A DNA stretch of 46,281 nt, taken from positions 1 through 46,281 of the forward strand of contig CAMZBI010000017.1 of assembly GCA_947304585.1 (NCBI GenBank), in the 5' to 3' direction. The notes under the pieces were generated by a model. The model was given only the letters and a program-made list of their open reading frames with translations, had not been told where the DNA came from and ran no database searches. A program made the translations under genes and the position numbers. Position 1 is the stretch's first letter. Every line of letters starts with the position of its first letter. Below, piece after piece: positions 25,523 to 35,741 of this stretch. The DNA is from an uncultured Clostridia bacterium. GTDB lineage: Bacteria; Bacillota; Clostridia; UBA1212.

Positions 25523-25962
25523 AGATTACGGTCTGCGCTGTAGGAACAGTCAAGGAAAAATACATGCGGGAAGCCATCGATGACTACGCTAAGCGGCTCT
25601 CGCGAAAATGCAAAGTGTCTTTTATTGAAGTCAAAGAGTGCCCGAACGTTGCCGAAGAGGGTGCGCTCCTCAAAAAGGCGATACCACAGGGCTCCTTTGT
25701 CGTTGCCCTTGACCTGAAGGGCAAAATGATGGATTCGGAGGAGCTTGCAGGATATATTGACGCCAAAATGACGGAGGGCGTCTCAAGCATGACTTTTGTC
25801 ATTGGCGGCTCCGACGGCCTCGACAGATCGGTGCCTGAAATCGCCGACTTATCCCTCTGCCTTTCGAAAATGACCTTCACCCACCAGATGACGAGGCTCA
25901 TCCTTCTTGAGCAGATCTACCGGGCGATGAAGATCATAAGCGGAGAAAAGTACCACAAATAA
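25516..25962 (+). CDS. rlmH: 23S rRNA (pseudouridine1915-N3)-methyltransferase
   Basis: SPOUT methyltransferase that methylates pseudouridine 1915 in helix 69 of 23S rRNA. 148 aa, slightly short of the usual 155-160. The C-terminal signature is intact: FVIGGSDGLD, SLCLSKMTFTHQMTRLILLEQIYRA and GEKYHK. ATG 25516 overlaps the upstream metallohydrolase stop (25520-25522), indicating translational coupling. Confidence 0.95.
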   Translation: MLKITVCAVGTVKEKYMREAIDDYAKRLSRKCKVSFIEVKECPNVAEEGALLKKAIPQGSFVVALDLKGKMMDSEELAGYIDAKMTEGVSSMTFVIGGSDGLDRSVPEIADLSLCLSKMTFTHQMTRLILLEQIYRAMKIISGEKYHK

Positions 25963-25977
25963 CGGGAGGGATCCGTA

Positions 25978-27204
25978 ATGAAGAAAACAGCGGCTTTTAT
26001 TATCATTCTTTTGGCGGCAATGCTTGTCCTCGGTGCAGCGGTTTTTGCAGACGACGTCAAGTTCACAAAGTCCCCCGAGAGCGCCGACCTCACAAATCAT
26101 CAGGCATATCCGATCTCCTGGGAAATCGACAGGGAACTGGGAGAAAACGATTATTTTATCGTCCAGGAGAGAACCGATGAGACCTGGTCTTGGGGCAACG
26201 TTGTGGTTTTACGCGATACGACGGAATATACTGTCACGGAAAATTCAAACACCTCGCTGCAGTACCGCATTATGCTCTATTATAACGGCAACGAGTATTA
26301 CAGCGATCCCATTACGGTGACCTGGTCCAAGGCTTCCGACATTACCACTGTGGAAATAAGCTGCCCCGAGGTGGGAGACGTGCTTCAGGGCTCCGAGGCT
26401 GAGATCCTGCCGATAACAATCACCAATACAGGCAAGTACGATCTTCGGATCACAAGCGTGGAACCCGGCAGCTTAACCGTTCTTGAAGTGATCGAAAATA
26501 AACCGCTTAAAGTTTTGAAGGCGGGGGAGAGCGACAGCACGTCCTACAGTTTCAGGGTCAGAAGCGATTATCCCGTTGGCGAATACTGGTTTCAAAACAT
26601 ATACGTCGGCGCAGAAAACCTTGACGAGGACGTACAGTTCACTTTTTATTGTATCCGGATAGTTGAATCTCTGGAAGCCATTTACAGCATCAGCGTGGAA
26701 ACGCCTGACTTTGGCGAAGGCAGCACGGATGAGACATCGGAATATCTGCATTTTGTCATCAAAAACACGGGCACCGCGGCCCTTACAAACGTCCGAATCG
26801 TCGAGGAGGATGACTCGAGGGCGGTTTTCGATATTCATATCGAGGGCGGATGGATAGAGTTTCTCGGAGCCGGCGAGGATACGGGCGACAGGATAAAGAT
26901 CGCATTACTCGGCGGAAACAGTGAAGGATACTACGAAAGGACGATCAGAGTATACGCCAATGAGCTCGCGGAGCCCTATGTCGTGACCCTCACCGGAACC
27001 GTGGTCAAACCCGAAGAAACGGAAGCACCCGAGATTACCGACGAGCCCCGGCCAACGGATGGCGCGACAGAAACTCCGGGCAACGAAAAGCCCGATTCAA
27101 AAACACCCGGGTGGGTGGTTCCTGTGATCATCATATCGGTCCTGCTGGTTGCCGGAGCGACGGCGGCGGTGATCGTCATTGTCAAAATGAAAAAGTCACG
27201 GTAA
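25978..27204 (+). CDS. secreted, membrane-anchored protein with Ig-like domains
   Basis: 408 aa, function unknown. Signal peptide (about 1-24, cleavage after VFA), then beta-rich segments with ITITNTGKYDLRI and FVIKNTGTAALTNVRI, the pattern of CARDB/NEW3-like Ig folds. A Glu/Thr/Pro linker (about 345-375) leads to a C-terminal transmembrane helix (about 379-402) and a basic tail KMKKSR. The main body should be outside the cell. ATG 25978 has GGGAGG (25964-25969). It begins 15 bp after rlmH, so it may be in the same transcript, but it shares no obvious role with it. Confidence 0.85.
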   Translation: MKKTAAFIIILLAAMLVLGAAVFADDVKFTKSPESADLTNHQAYPISWEIDRELGENDYFIVQERTDETWSWGNVVVLRDTTEYTVTENSNTSLQYRIMLYYNGNEYYSDPITVTWSKASDITTVEISCPEVGDVLQGSEAEILPITITNTGKYDLRITSVEPGSLTVLEVIENKPLKVLKAGESDSTSYSFRVRSDYPVGEYWFQNIYVGAENLDEDVQFTFYCIRIVESLEAIYSISVETPDFGEGSTDETSEYLHFVIKNTGTAALTNVRIVEEDDSRAVFDIHIEGGWIEFLGAGEDTGDRIKIALLGGNSEGYYERTIRVYANELAEPYVVTLTGTVVKPEETEAPEITDEPRPTDGATETPGNEKPDSKTPGWVVPVIIISVLLVAGATAAVIVIVKMKKSR

Positions 27205-27229
27205 AACACCGGATAGGGGCAAAAAATAC

Positions 27230-27258
27230 TTGCAGAAAATCAAGTGAAAAAATATAAT
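27230..27258 (+). promoter_or_regulatory. sigma-A-type promoter for gdhA
   Basis: -35 TTGCAG (27230-27235), 17 bp spacer, -10 TATAAT (27253-27258, perfect). The leader has a small hairpin GCTTTA-ACGTGC-TAAAGC (about 27269-27286). Confidence 0.8.
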
Positions 27259-27283
27259 ACGATTTTGTGCTTTAACGTGCTAA

Positions 27284-28675
<1,392 letters not shown>

Positions 28676-28756
28676 CAGTGAAGAGTGAGCGCGGCTGACG
28701 CCGCGAGTGGGTGCGCTGCGCGCAAGTGGGTGCAGCCCCGCTGCAAGTGATACACT
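28676..28756. repeat. intergenic hairpin array, locus 4
   Basis: Begins right after the gdhA stop. Hairpins GCGGCTGACGCCGC, GCGCTGCGC and GCAGCCCCGCTGC are separated by GAGTGGGT, AAGTGGGT and AAGTGATA linkers. Same orientation as the array at 46134-46281, with which it shares the GCGGCTGACGCCGC unit. Confidence 0.75.
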
Positions 28757-28808
28757 GACGCGGATTCATAAGGTCGCTCCGCTAACTCCATTCTAATACA
28801 ACATAATC

Positions 28809-28847
28809 AAAAAGCCTCAGGTCCAAAAAAATGGCCGGAGGCTTTTT
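28809..28847. terminator. bidirectional terminator between gdhA and tadA
   Basis: Stem AAAAAGCCTC (28809-28818) / GAGGCTTTTT (28838-28847) with an inner GG/CC pair. The T-tract lies within the right arm for gdhA, and the A-tract of the left arm gives a T-tract on the minus strand, so it can also serve tadA. Confidence 0.85.
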
Positions 28848-28865
28848 GCTAAGTGTTCATGCAAC

Positions 28866-28935
28866 AAACAGTGATCAGTGGTCAGTTAACAGTGGTCAGC
28901 TAGCAGTTCAGATCCACTCGCGCCGTCAGGTGCGC
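28866..28935. repeat. heptad tract and hairpin array, locus 5
   Basis: 28868-28912 is a run of CAGTGATC / CAGTGGTC / CAGTTAA-like heptads, the reverse complement of the TTCACTG tracts at other loci. It is followed by a GCGCCGTCAGGTGCGC imperfect hairpin that lies across the tadA stop codon (28926-28928). Confidence 0.6.
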
Positions 28936-29378
28936 ACCTTTTCTTTGAAAAATTCCGTCACCAGCCTGCCGCACCTCTCTCCCAGAATGCCCCGGTAGAC
29001 GTCGACTCCGGAGTCTCTGTACGAGATCTTTATGCCGCCGGATTCTCTCGGGGCGCCGAAGTAAACAGCGGAAATGCCTGCTTCTGAGATGGCTCCGGCG
29101 CACATTGGGCAGGGCTCGAGGGTCACGAAAAGAGAACAACCTGACAGATTAAGGGAACCGGTCTTTTCTGCGGCGGCGTTGATGCAGTTGATTTCTGCGT
29201 GGCCGTGGATCTTGAGGCTGTTTTCGCGGGTGTTGGCGGCTTTGGCGATGATCTCGCCAGAGGGGGAGACAATGACGCAACCCACCGGGACCTCGCCGTT
29301 GGCGTAGGCTGTTTCGGCAATCCTGACAGCTTCTCCCATGTATTTTTCGGCTTCGGACATGCTGAATGCAGGTATCAT
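28926..29378 (-). CDS. tadA: tRNA-specific adenosine deaminase
   Basis: Deaminates A34 to inosine in tRNA-Arg(ACG), an essential wobble edit. 150 aa. The zinc-dependent deaminase motifs are complete: HAE (His60, catalytic Glu62) and PCPMCAGA (Cys90, Cys93). The start at 29378 is favoured by an AGAGAGGA about 10 nt upstream; Met7 is an alternative. The last codons (KVRT) lie in the repeat unit that follows. Single minus-strand gene between plus-strand neighbours. Confidence 0.93.
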   Translation of the reverse strand: MIPAFSMSEAEKYMGEAVRIAETAYANGEVPVGCVIVSPSGEIIAKAANTRENSLKIHGHAEINCINAAAEKTGSLNLSGCSLFVTLEPCPMCAGAISEAGISAVYFGAPRESGGIKISYRDSGVDVYRGILGERCGRLVTEFFKEKVRT

Positions 29379-29456
29379 TAAAGGGCTTCCTCTCTTTTAT
29401 ATTTTTTTAAACTAAAAGAGCGATAATATCAACTGCCGGAGCAGGTTTTAAAACTC

Positions 29457-29485
29457 TTTTTCGAAGGGCAAAAAGGTGATATAAT
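29457..29485 (+). promoter_or_regulatory. extended -10 promoter for the mazG-to-ycxB run
   Basis: TGATATAAT at 29477-29485 has the TG of an extended -10 and a perfect TATAAT (29480-29485); the -35 is poor (TTTTTC at 29457-29462). It is the only good promoter I see before the 10-kb plus-strand gene run. Confidence 0.6.
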
Positions 29486-29549
29486 AAATTCGTATAGTTT
29501 GCGGTAATTACGCCGCAAATGAATTATATCAAAGAGGCGGAGAATTGCA

Positions 29550-30218
29550 ATGCTTGAGGCTCCCGAGAAGAACGGTGAGAAGTATAACGTTTACGATCTT
29601 TTGAGGATCGTGGAATTGCTGAGAAGCCCCGAGGGATGCCCATGGGACAGAGCCCAGGACCACTATACCATGGAAAAGCCCATGATCGAAGAGGCTTACG
29701 AGGTTGTTGATGCCATCGAGAAAAAGGACAGGGCGAAGATGGTGGAGGAGCTTGGCGACGTTCTGCTGCAGGTCCTTTTTCACTCTGTCATAGGGAAAGA
29801 AGAGGGCGAGTTTGACATCGACGACGTGGCGAGCCGCTGTGTTGAGAAGATGCTCTCAAGGCACCCCCATATATTCGGGGATGTAAAGGCCGATTCGCCA
29901 AAAGAGGCCCTTGCCAGCTGGGAACAGGCAAAGATCAAAGAAAAAGGGTTTAAAACGTTATACCAGGATCTGGAGGACGTGCCCAAATGTTTTCCGGCTC
30001 TTATGAGGGCCCAGAAGGTTTCAAAGAAGATTGCCAAGGCCGGAAAAGAAGATCCGGAGACGGGCTTCAGACCGGAAGACGTTGACTTTGGCAATGAAGA
30101 AGCGGTTGGCGAGCTTTTGTATGAGATATGCAAACGGGCGGAGAAGGCCGGGGTGGAGTGCGAACTTGCCCTGAAACGGCGGACCGACCGGGTCGTTGAA
30201 GAGAAAAAGGAATACTGA
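29550..30218 (+). CDS. mazG: nucleoside triphosphate pyrophosphohydrolase
   Basis: Hydrolyses NTPs or dNTPs (often non-canonical) to NMP + PPi, a pool-cleaning role. 222 aa. The first MazG domain has the signature GCPWDRAQ, EEAYEVVDAI and EELGDVLLQVLFH metal-binding helices; a second, weaker copy is suggested by EEAVGELLYEICKRAEKAGVECELAL. ATG 29550 with GGAG at 29539-29542. The next gene is 1 bp away (S4 protein), the order seen in Bacillus yabN-yabO, but without the upstream methylase-like domain of YabN. Confidence 0.93.
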   Translation: MLEAPEKNGEKYNVYDLLRIVELLRSPEGCPWDRAQDHYTMEKPMIEEAYEVVDAIEKKDRAKMVEELGDVLLQVLFHSVIGKEEGEFDIDDVASRCVEKMLSRHPHIFGDVKADSPKEALASWEQAKIKEKGFKTLYQDLEDVPKCFPALMRAQKVSKKIAKAGKEDPETGFRPEDVDFGNEEAVGELLYEICKRAEKAGVECELALKRRTDRVVEEKKEY

Positions 30219-30219
30219 A

Positions 30220-30459
30220 ATGAGGATCGACAAGTTTCTTAAAGTTTCAAGGGTGATAAAAAGGCGGACAGTCGCCAATGACGCGGCGGACGGCGGAAGG
30301 GTGAGCGTGAACGGCAGGGTCGTGAAGGCCAGCTACGACGTCAAGGTCGGGGACGTGGTGGAGGTAGCCTTTGCCCAAGGTACCGTAAAATTTCGGGTGA
30401 AAAGCGTACAGGAGACCGTTAGAAAGAACGATGCTTCCGAGATGTACGAGTTGATGTGA
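30220..30459 (+). CDS. S4-domain RNA-binding protein, RqcP-like
   Basis: 79 aa from ATG 30220 (AAGG at 30207-30210). It is essentially one S4 domain: MRIDKFLKVSRVIKRRTVAN, then GGRVSVNGRVVKASYDVKVGDVVEV. Matches YabO/RqcP, which stabilises tRNA on obstructed 50S subunits during Ala-tailing in ribosome quality control, and is also related to HslR. Placement after mazG supports the RqcP reading. The frame stays open to 30196, but the family begins at MRIDK. Confidence 0.9.
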   Translation: MRIDKFLKVSRVIKRRTVANDAADGGRVSVNGRVVKASYDVKVGDVVEVAFAQGTVKFRVKSVQETVRKNDASEMYELM

Positions 30460-30532
30460 CTGCGAAACGTCTGCGGTCGATTAAGAGAAAAAAACGGGCC
30501 TGCGAGGGCCTGACAAAAAACGAGAGGTTTCC

Positions 30533-31978
30533 ATGAAAAAAATATCAAACATTCTGGCAATAATACTGGCGCTTGTAATGCTTCTGGCATTCGGGTCATC
30601 CTGCGTCAATGAAACCCCGGACCCTGAACCCACCGAACCCGCTGCGACAGCGGAACCGGTCAAGGACGATCCTGAGTCAACCACGGTGGTGGCTATGGTT
30701 GGCAACGAGCCGATATACAGCAGCGAGTTTTATTATTTCCTCTATCAGGCGATCAGGGAGATATACTACAAGGCTGATAACGTGTACGATCCGGAGGCTG
30801 ATGACGCCGCAAATCTCGCCAAACTGAAGGAACTTTTCTACTCCGAGGACGAGGAGGGCGTGACCTATCTTCAACGCGCCGCCGACCGAACTCTCGAAAT
30901 ATCTCAAGGCTTTAAAATTGCCTATAAAGAGGGAAAAGAATTGGCGAGTCAGGAAAACGCCAAATTCACCGTTAATGAAGAAGATCTGGAAAACACCATC
31001 TCGTATATAGACAGCGAAGCGGATTACGGCGCTTCGGTCTACGGATGCACCAGGGACGAGTATTTCTTCTATGCATACGGCATGAACGTTAATGACGCGA
31101 AACGCTACACGAGGCAGCAGCTTTACGCAGAACTCCACGAGAGTTACTGGGCGGACGCCAACGGTTACGTGATCGGAATGGAAGAACCGACAGCGCCGGT
31201 GGAACCCGCCAAGCCAACGGAACCCGCTGAAGATGCCACCGATGAAGAAAAGGCTCAGTATGAAACAAAGCTTTCGGAGTACAACACTTTGAAGGAAGAA
31301 TATGATTCAAAACTTGCGGAGTATCAGATCGAATACGACAAATATGAGAACCTGAAGACTGCATACTATGAGAAATTCAGGGAGGAGTACAACGAAAGCG
31401 AAAACGTCTATGCTTTCCGCACGGTCAGAACTCTTTACCTCTCGAAAAAGGACGCTGACGGGAACATGCTCAGCGACGAGGCGATAGCGGCGAAGAAGAA
31501 AAACATTGAGACCTACGTCTCCCTTGTGGTGGACCAGGGGCTCTCCTTTGAGAGCGTTGTGAAGGGTTTTTCGGAGGACTCCGGGGCTTCATCCACTCTG
31601 GGCCTTGTCGACGTTTGCGTGTATGAGGGCAACACCGGAGATCTGCCCCAAGAGGTCATTGACAGAGCTTTTGAGGAGACTGCCGTTTCAGTGACACCGA
31701 TCCTGGTGGAGACCGATGACGGGCTGTTCCTGATCATGGTGGAGGGCATCGTCAACTTCGACGAGAGCATTGGCCTTGTGGTGGATTCTTCTACCGCCAA
31801 CGTCGATAAAGTGAGAGGCAACGTGGAGTACGCAATGCTTGCGAGACTTTACAATGAATACGTGGAAGAGCTTATGAAGAAGGACGAGTATGCGCTTAAG
31901 GACGTTGATATGGAAGAGGCGCTGAAACTTGCCAAGGATTACATCGAGTACACCACGGAGGACATCGGAATTGGCTGA
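30533..31978 (+). CDS. PrsA/SurA-like foldase lipoprotein
   Basis: 481 aa. Lipobox (FGSSC) predicts lipidated Cys24 after the signal peptide, then a Pro/Glu/Thr linker. A SurA-N-like helical region (VGNEPIYSSEFYYFLYQAIREIYY) is followed by a Pro/Glu/Ala and coiled-coil insert (about 220-275), and a parvulin-like PPIase part (VRTLYLSKKDADGNMLSDE ... FESVVKGFSEDSGASSTLG ... FEETAVSVTPILVETDDGLFLIMVEG, about 295-405). Such proteins assist folding of exported proteins at the outer face of the membrane. The insert is longer than in Bacillus PrsA. GAGAGG lies upstream of ATG 30533. Confidence 0.85.
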   Translation: MKKISNILAIILALVMLLAFGSSCVNETPDPEPTEPAATAEPVKDDPESTTVVAMVGNEPIYSSEFYYFLYQAIREIYYKADNVYDPEADDAANLAKLKELFYSEDEEGVTYLQRAADRTLEISQGFKIAYKEGKELASQENAKFTVNEEDLENTISYIDSEADYGASVYGCTRDEYFFYAYGMNVNDAKRYTRQQLYAELHESYWADANGYVIGMEEPTAPVEPAKPTEPAEDATDEEKAQYETKLSEYNTLKEEYDSKLAEYQIEYDKYENLKTAYYEKFREEYNESENVYAFRTVRTLYLSKKDADGNMLSDEAIAAKKKNIETYVSLVVDQGLSFESVVKGFSEDSGASSTLGLVDVCVYEGNTGDLPQEVIDRAFEETAVSVTPILVETDDGLFLIMVEGIVNFDESIGLVVDSSTANVDKVRGNVEYAMLARLYNEYVEELMKKDEYALKDVDMEEALKLAKDYIEYTTEDIGIG

Positions 31979-32753
31979 CGATAAGGCTGTAAAAAAAAAT
32001 ACAGGCCTGTCAGACCCTGAAGAACGGGAAAAAGCCCAAAAGGAATCTATGAGGCGCCTTCTGAGCCTTGTCAGGAAGGCCGTCCAGGATTACGACATGA
32101 TCCGGGAAGGGGACAGGGTCTGCGTTGGCGTGTCCGGAGGAAAGGACAGTCTGACTCTTCTCTCGGTCCTTGCGTCTCTCAGAAGGTTTTATCCCAAACG
32201 TTTTGAACTGCAGGCGGTGACCGTATCCACCGGATTTAAGGAAATGGACTTTTCCGGCGTCGCCGAATACTGCAAAAGCCTTGACGTGCCCTACGAAGTC
32301 TGCGAAACGGCCATCAAAGAGATCGTATTCGACATCAGAAACGAAAAGAATCCCTGCGCACTCTGCGCCAATCTCAGGAGAGGAGCTCTCAACGATTTCG
32401 CTAAAAAACTGGGCTGCGGCGTGGTGGCTCTCGGCCATCACAGAAACGACGTGATAGAGACGGCTTTTCTCAGCCTATCATATGAGGGAAGATTCTACTG
32501 CTTTGACCCCAAGACCTATCTTGAGCGTAGCGGGGTCACCGTGATAAGACCAATGATCTACGTGGAGGAGAGCGAGATAAGATCTTTTATGAAAGCTGCA
32601 GACTGCCCCGTCGTGACCAATCCCTGCCCGATGGACAAAACATCAAAGAGAGCCGTCATAAAGGAGACTCTGAACGGGCTGAACAGGGAAAATCACAATT
32701 TCAGAGAAAACGTGTTCGGCGCGGTGAAGAGGGGCATCTGGGACGCCAAATGA
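31971..32753 (+). CDS. TtcA-like tRNA 2-thiolation ATPase
   Basis: PP-loop ATPase of the TtcA group (2-thiocytidine in tRNA); relatives use an Fe-S cluster for sulfur transfer. About 260 aa from TTG 31971 (GGAGG at 31957-31961, ideal spacing, overlapping the upstream gene's end by 8 bp). The ATP loop SGGKDS is at 55-60. Likely cluster cysteines are Cys129 and Cys132 (CALC) and Cys219 (NPCP). The family's usual N-terminus aligns with Met27 (ATG 32049, AAAAGGA just upstream), so the shorter 234-aa form is a real alternative. Which cytidine or uridine is modified cannot be told. Confidence 0.88.
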   Translation: MADDKAVKKNTGLSDPEEREKAQKESMRRLLSLVRKAVQDYDMIREGDRVCVGVSGGKDSLTLLSVLASLRRFYPKRFELQAVTVSTGFKEMDFSGVAEYCKSLDVPYEVCETAIKEIVFDIRNEKNPCALCANLRRGALNDFAKKLGCGVVALGHHRNDVIETAFLSLSYEGRFYCFDPKTYLERSGVTVIRPMIYVEESEIRSFMKAADCPVVTNPCPMDKTSKRAVIKETLNGLNRENHNFRENVFGAVKRGIWDAK

Positions 32754-32840
32754 CCGGAGAACAATGCCGGAAGGCCGGCGGACAACGCCGGAGGGCTTTA
32801 GAGGCTGCACCTGCGGCAGGATAACATCAAGATAACAATA

Positions 32841-34679
32841 ATGACAGGCAAGATATACGGAAACACTTCATCGGTTAGGAAAAACCTGCTGGAATACCTT
32901 GACGGGTTCATCGGGAACATCTATTCCCCCGGTGAGTTTTTGCCTGTTGAAATAAGAGACGCCCTGGTGCTGGCCACATCCTCCTGCGGCATAGAATTTG
33001 CATTTCTAATGGACCGGAGAAACCGGGTGGAGGCGATATGCGTCGGCAGTGCCGAGAGTGTGGCTCTTGAAGGGCTTCTGGACACAAGAAGGGGCGACAA
33101 ACGGCTTTCGGGCATCAGACTCTGGCACACCCACCCCAACGGGACTTCAATGCCCTCAGAGGTGGACATAGGTTCCTTGAAGGAGCTCAGGCTTGACGCA
33201 TGCGGGGTCATTGGCGTAAACACCGAGGAAGAACGGGCCACGGGCATATCCGTTACTGTCTTAAAAAGAGACGGTGATGGGTTACTGACCGAGTGGGAGA
33301 CTTTGGGGCCTGAGCCTGTCTGGCGTGTTACGGAGTTCAACAGCCTGTTTGAGGAACTGGTAAGAACTGACAGCGAAGCCGGTAGCGTCACCTCCGAACG
33401 GATAGAAGAGGCTGCCGAAAAGGCCGTTCTCTGCGGAGTGCTGCTGCCTGCGGACGAAAAAAAGATATCTGCGGAGAATGCTCTTGACGAGCTGGCGGAG
33501 CTTGCAAGGACCGCCGGGGCCGAAGTGGTTGGCAGGTACGTTCAGAAAAGACCTTCCCAGGACGCAAGGTTTTACATTGGCAAGGGCCTGGCTGCGGAGA
33601 TATCTCTTAAGGCGAAAGGTCTTGGAGCCACCCTCCTTATAACAGACGACGAGATATCCGCTGCGGTGGTGAGAAATCTGGAGGACGAGACGGGGCTCAG
33701 GGTCATTGACAGGACGACTCTGATACTGGATATTTTCGCAGGCAGGGCGAAGTCAAGAGAGGGCAGGCTTCAGGTGGAGATGGCCCAGCAGAAATACAGG
33801 CTTACAAGGCTTGTTGGCAAGGGTACTTCGCTTTCGAGGCTTGGCGGCGGCATCGGCACGAGAGGTCCCGGCGAGAGCAAGCTCACCGCGGACAGAAATT
33901 ACATAAAGAGAAGGATATCATACCTTGAATCGGAACTTGAAAAGGTCTCGGCGGTCAGGGATACCCTTCGAAAAGAGCGGAAAAAGAACGAGGTGCCCCA
34001 GGTGGCTGTTGTCGGTTACACCAATGCGGGAAAGTCCAGCCTCCTGAATGCCCTGTGCAATGGGGACTTGCTGGCAGAAAACAAGCTCTTTGCCACCCTC
34101 GACCCTTCCGTGAGAAGACTGGTCACCGACGACAACAGAGATTTCCTAATAATCGACACCGTCGGATTCATAAAGAAACTGCCCCATGAGCTGGTGGAGG
34201 CTTTCAAATCCACTCTTGAAGAGCTCAAATACGCAGATCTGCTACTCCACGTGGTGGATGGGAGCAACCCGGATGCAAGGAATCAGATCGAGGTGGCGGA
34301 GGCAATTATAAAAGAACTTGGCGCAGGAGCCAAACCCTGTTACATGGTTATAAATAAGACAGATCTTCTGCCCTCACTGGAGCTGGCTGCGGACAACACC
34401 GGCCCCCTCGACAAGGTCGCATATTACGTCAGCGCCAAAACAGGTGACGGGATAGAAGAACTGAAGAGGGCGATAATTGGCTTTTTCTCGGCATCAGAAA
34501 GACACTTTTCATTGGTGATACCCTTTTTCGACGGAAGGACGCTGTCATATCTCCACGACAACGGAAAGATCGATCTTGAGGAATACACAGCCGACGGGGT
34601 ATCCGTCAAAGGCAGGATAGATATAAAAAACTGGAAAAACGATTTTAACAAATATGAGGTGAAGGATGAAACGAACTAA
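32841..34679 (+). CDS. hflX: GTPase HflX with N-terminal JAMM-like domain
   Basis: Ribosome-associated GTPase; HflX proteins split stalled or hibernating 70S ribosomes. 612 aa, longer than the roughly 420 of the core family. The N-terminal part (about 1-190) contains HTHPNGTSMPSEVD: His96, His98, Ser106, Asp109, which fits H-x-H-x7-S-x2-D of JAMM/MPN metalloproteases; Glu52 may be the fifth residue. The HflX domain follows (FYIGKG, GGGIGTRGPGE), then the G domain GYTNAGKSS (about 393-401), DTVGFI and NKTD. Other Clostridia have a similar N-terminal region as I recall. No clear Shine-Dalgarno before ATG 32841. Overlaps ddl by 14 bp. Confidence 0.93.
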   Translation: MTGKIYGNTSSVRKNLLEYLDGFIGNIYSPGEFLPVEIRDALVLATSSCGIEFAFLMDRRNRVEAICVGSAESVALEGLLDTRRGDKRLSGIRLWHTHPNGTSMPSEVDIGSLKELRLDACGVIGVNTEEERATGISVTVLKRDGDGLLTEWETLGPEPVWRVTEFNSLFEELVRTDSEAGSVTSERIEEAAEKAVLCGVLLPADEKKISAENALDELAELARTAGAEVVGRYVQKRPSQDARFYIGKGLAAEISLKAKGLGATLLITDDEISAAVVRNLEDETGLRVIDRTTLILDIFAGRAKSREGRLQVEMAQQKYRLTRLVGKGTSLSRLGGGIGTRGPGESKLTADRNYIKRRISYLESELEKVSAVRDTLRKERKKNEVPQVAVVGYTNAGKSSLLNALCNGDLLAENKLFATLDPSVRRLVTDDNRDFLIIDTVGFIKKLPHELVEAFKSTLEELKYADLLLHVVDGSNPDARNQIEVAEAIIKELGAGAKPCYMVINKTDLLPSLELAADNTGPLDKVAYYVSAKTGDGIEELKRAIIGFFSASERHFSLVIPFFDGRTLSYLHDNGKIDLEEYTADGVSVKGRIDIKNWKNDFNKYEVKDETN

Positions 34680-35730
34680 ACTCCTTGTGCTTTTCGGCGG
34701 TCAGTCCACGGAGCACGAAATCTCCTGCATCTCCGCCGCCGCGGTGCTGAGAAACATTGATTTTGAGAAATTCGAAGTCAAAGCCTGCGGCATTACAAAA
34801 GACGGACACTGGATAGAGATCAAAGGCACAGACGCCGGGATAGATACGACGCCAATAGAAAACGGCAGTTTTGCGGACGTTCCCCCGGAGGCGAAAAACG
34901 GAATTACCCCCGGGATACCGCTCATATATGCCAGCGATGCGGTTTTCCCCGTGATGCACGGCATTATGGCTGAGGACGGCTCGATCCAGGGACTTTTGGC
35001 GGTTCTGGGAAGACCCTGCGTAGGCGCAGGCATTATGGCTTCTGCGGTCTGCATGGACAAGGTCTACACCAAGGCGGTCCTGCGGGATGCGGGCATCCCC
35101 GTGGTGCCCTCTGTGACCGTGGAGAGAAAAGACCTTGGCGATATTGAAAGGGTAAAGTCTGAAATTGCCGCAAAAATAGGATATCCCTGCTTTGTGAAGC
35201 CTTCGAATTCCGGCTCCAGCGTCGGCGCATTCAAGGTGAAATCTGAAAAGGAGATCGCCGAGAAACTTATCGAGGCGTCAAGATACGACAGAAAGATACT
35301 GGTTGAAAAATATATCAACGCCAGGGAAGTGGAGTGCGCAGTGCTGGGAAACAGAGAACCTGTTGCCGCCACCCCCGGAGAGATCATTTCCACCTCGGAG
35401 TTTTACGACTACGACGACAAGTACATAAACGGTACAAGCTCCACAAGGATACCCGCAGATCTCCCGAAGGAGGACCTGGAGAGCATAAAACAGCTGGCCG
35501 TCAGGGCTTTCACCGCTCTTGACTGTGCAGGTTTTGCCAGGGTGGATTTCTTCCAGGACAGGGACACGGGCATGATCTACCTGAACGAGGTGAACACCAT
35601 ACCCGGCTTCACATCCATCAGCATGTACCCGAAGATGTGGGAGAACGAAGGACTTCAGCTCAAAGACCTCATCACAAAACTGGTGGAACTGTCAATCGAA
35701 AACTTCAATGAAAACAAGAGGACTATCTGA
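34666..35730 (+). CDS. ddl: D-alanine--D-alanine ligase
   Basis: ATP-dependent formation of D-Ala-D-Ala for peptidoglycan; cytosolic. 354 aa, ATP-grasp fold. N-terminal FGGQSTEHEISCISA, the HGIMAEDGSIQG block, KPSNSGSSVG, and the C-terminal NEVNTIPGFTSISMYPKMW with the metal-binding Glu and Asn. The omega loop reads EFYDYDDKY with the Tyr typical of D-Ala-D-Ala (not D-lactate or D-serine) ligases. GAGGTGA lies upstream of ATG 34666, inside the end of hflX. murI follows 11 bp later. Confidence 0.95.
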   Translation: MKRTKLLVLFGGQSTEHEISCISAAAVLRNIDFEKFEVKACGITKDGHWIEIKGTDAGIDTTPIENGSFADVPPEAKNGITPGIPLIYASDAVFPVMHGIMAEDGSIQGLLAVLGRPCVGAGIMASAVCMDKVYTKAVLRDAGIPVVPSVTVERKDLGDIERVKSEIAAKIGYPCFVKPSNSGSSVGAFKVKSEKEIAEKLIEASRYDRKILVEKYINAREVECAVLGNREPVAATPGEIISTSEFYDYDDKYINGTSSTRIPADLPKEDLESIKQLAVRAFTALDCAGFARVDFFQDRDTGMIYLNEVNTIPGFTSISMYPKMWENEGLQLKDLITKLVELSIENFNENKRTI

Positions 35731-35741
35731 AGGTCTGAACA

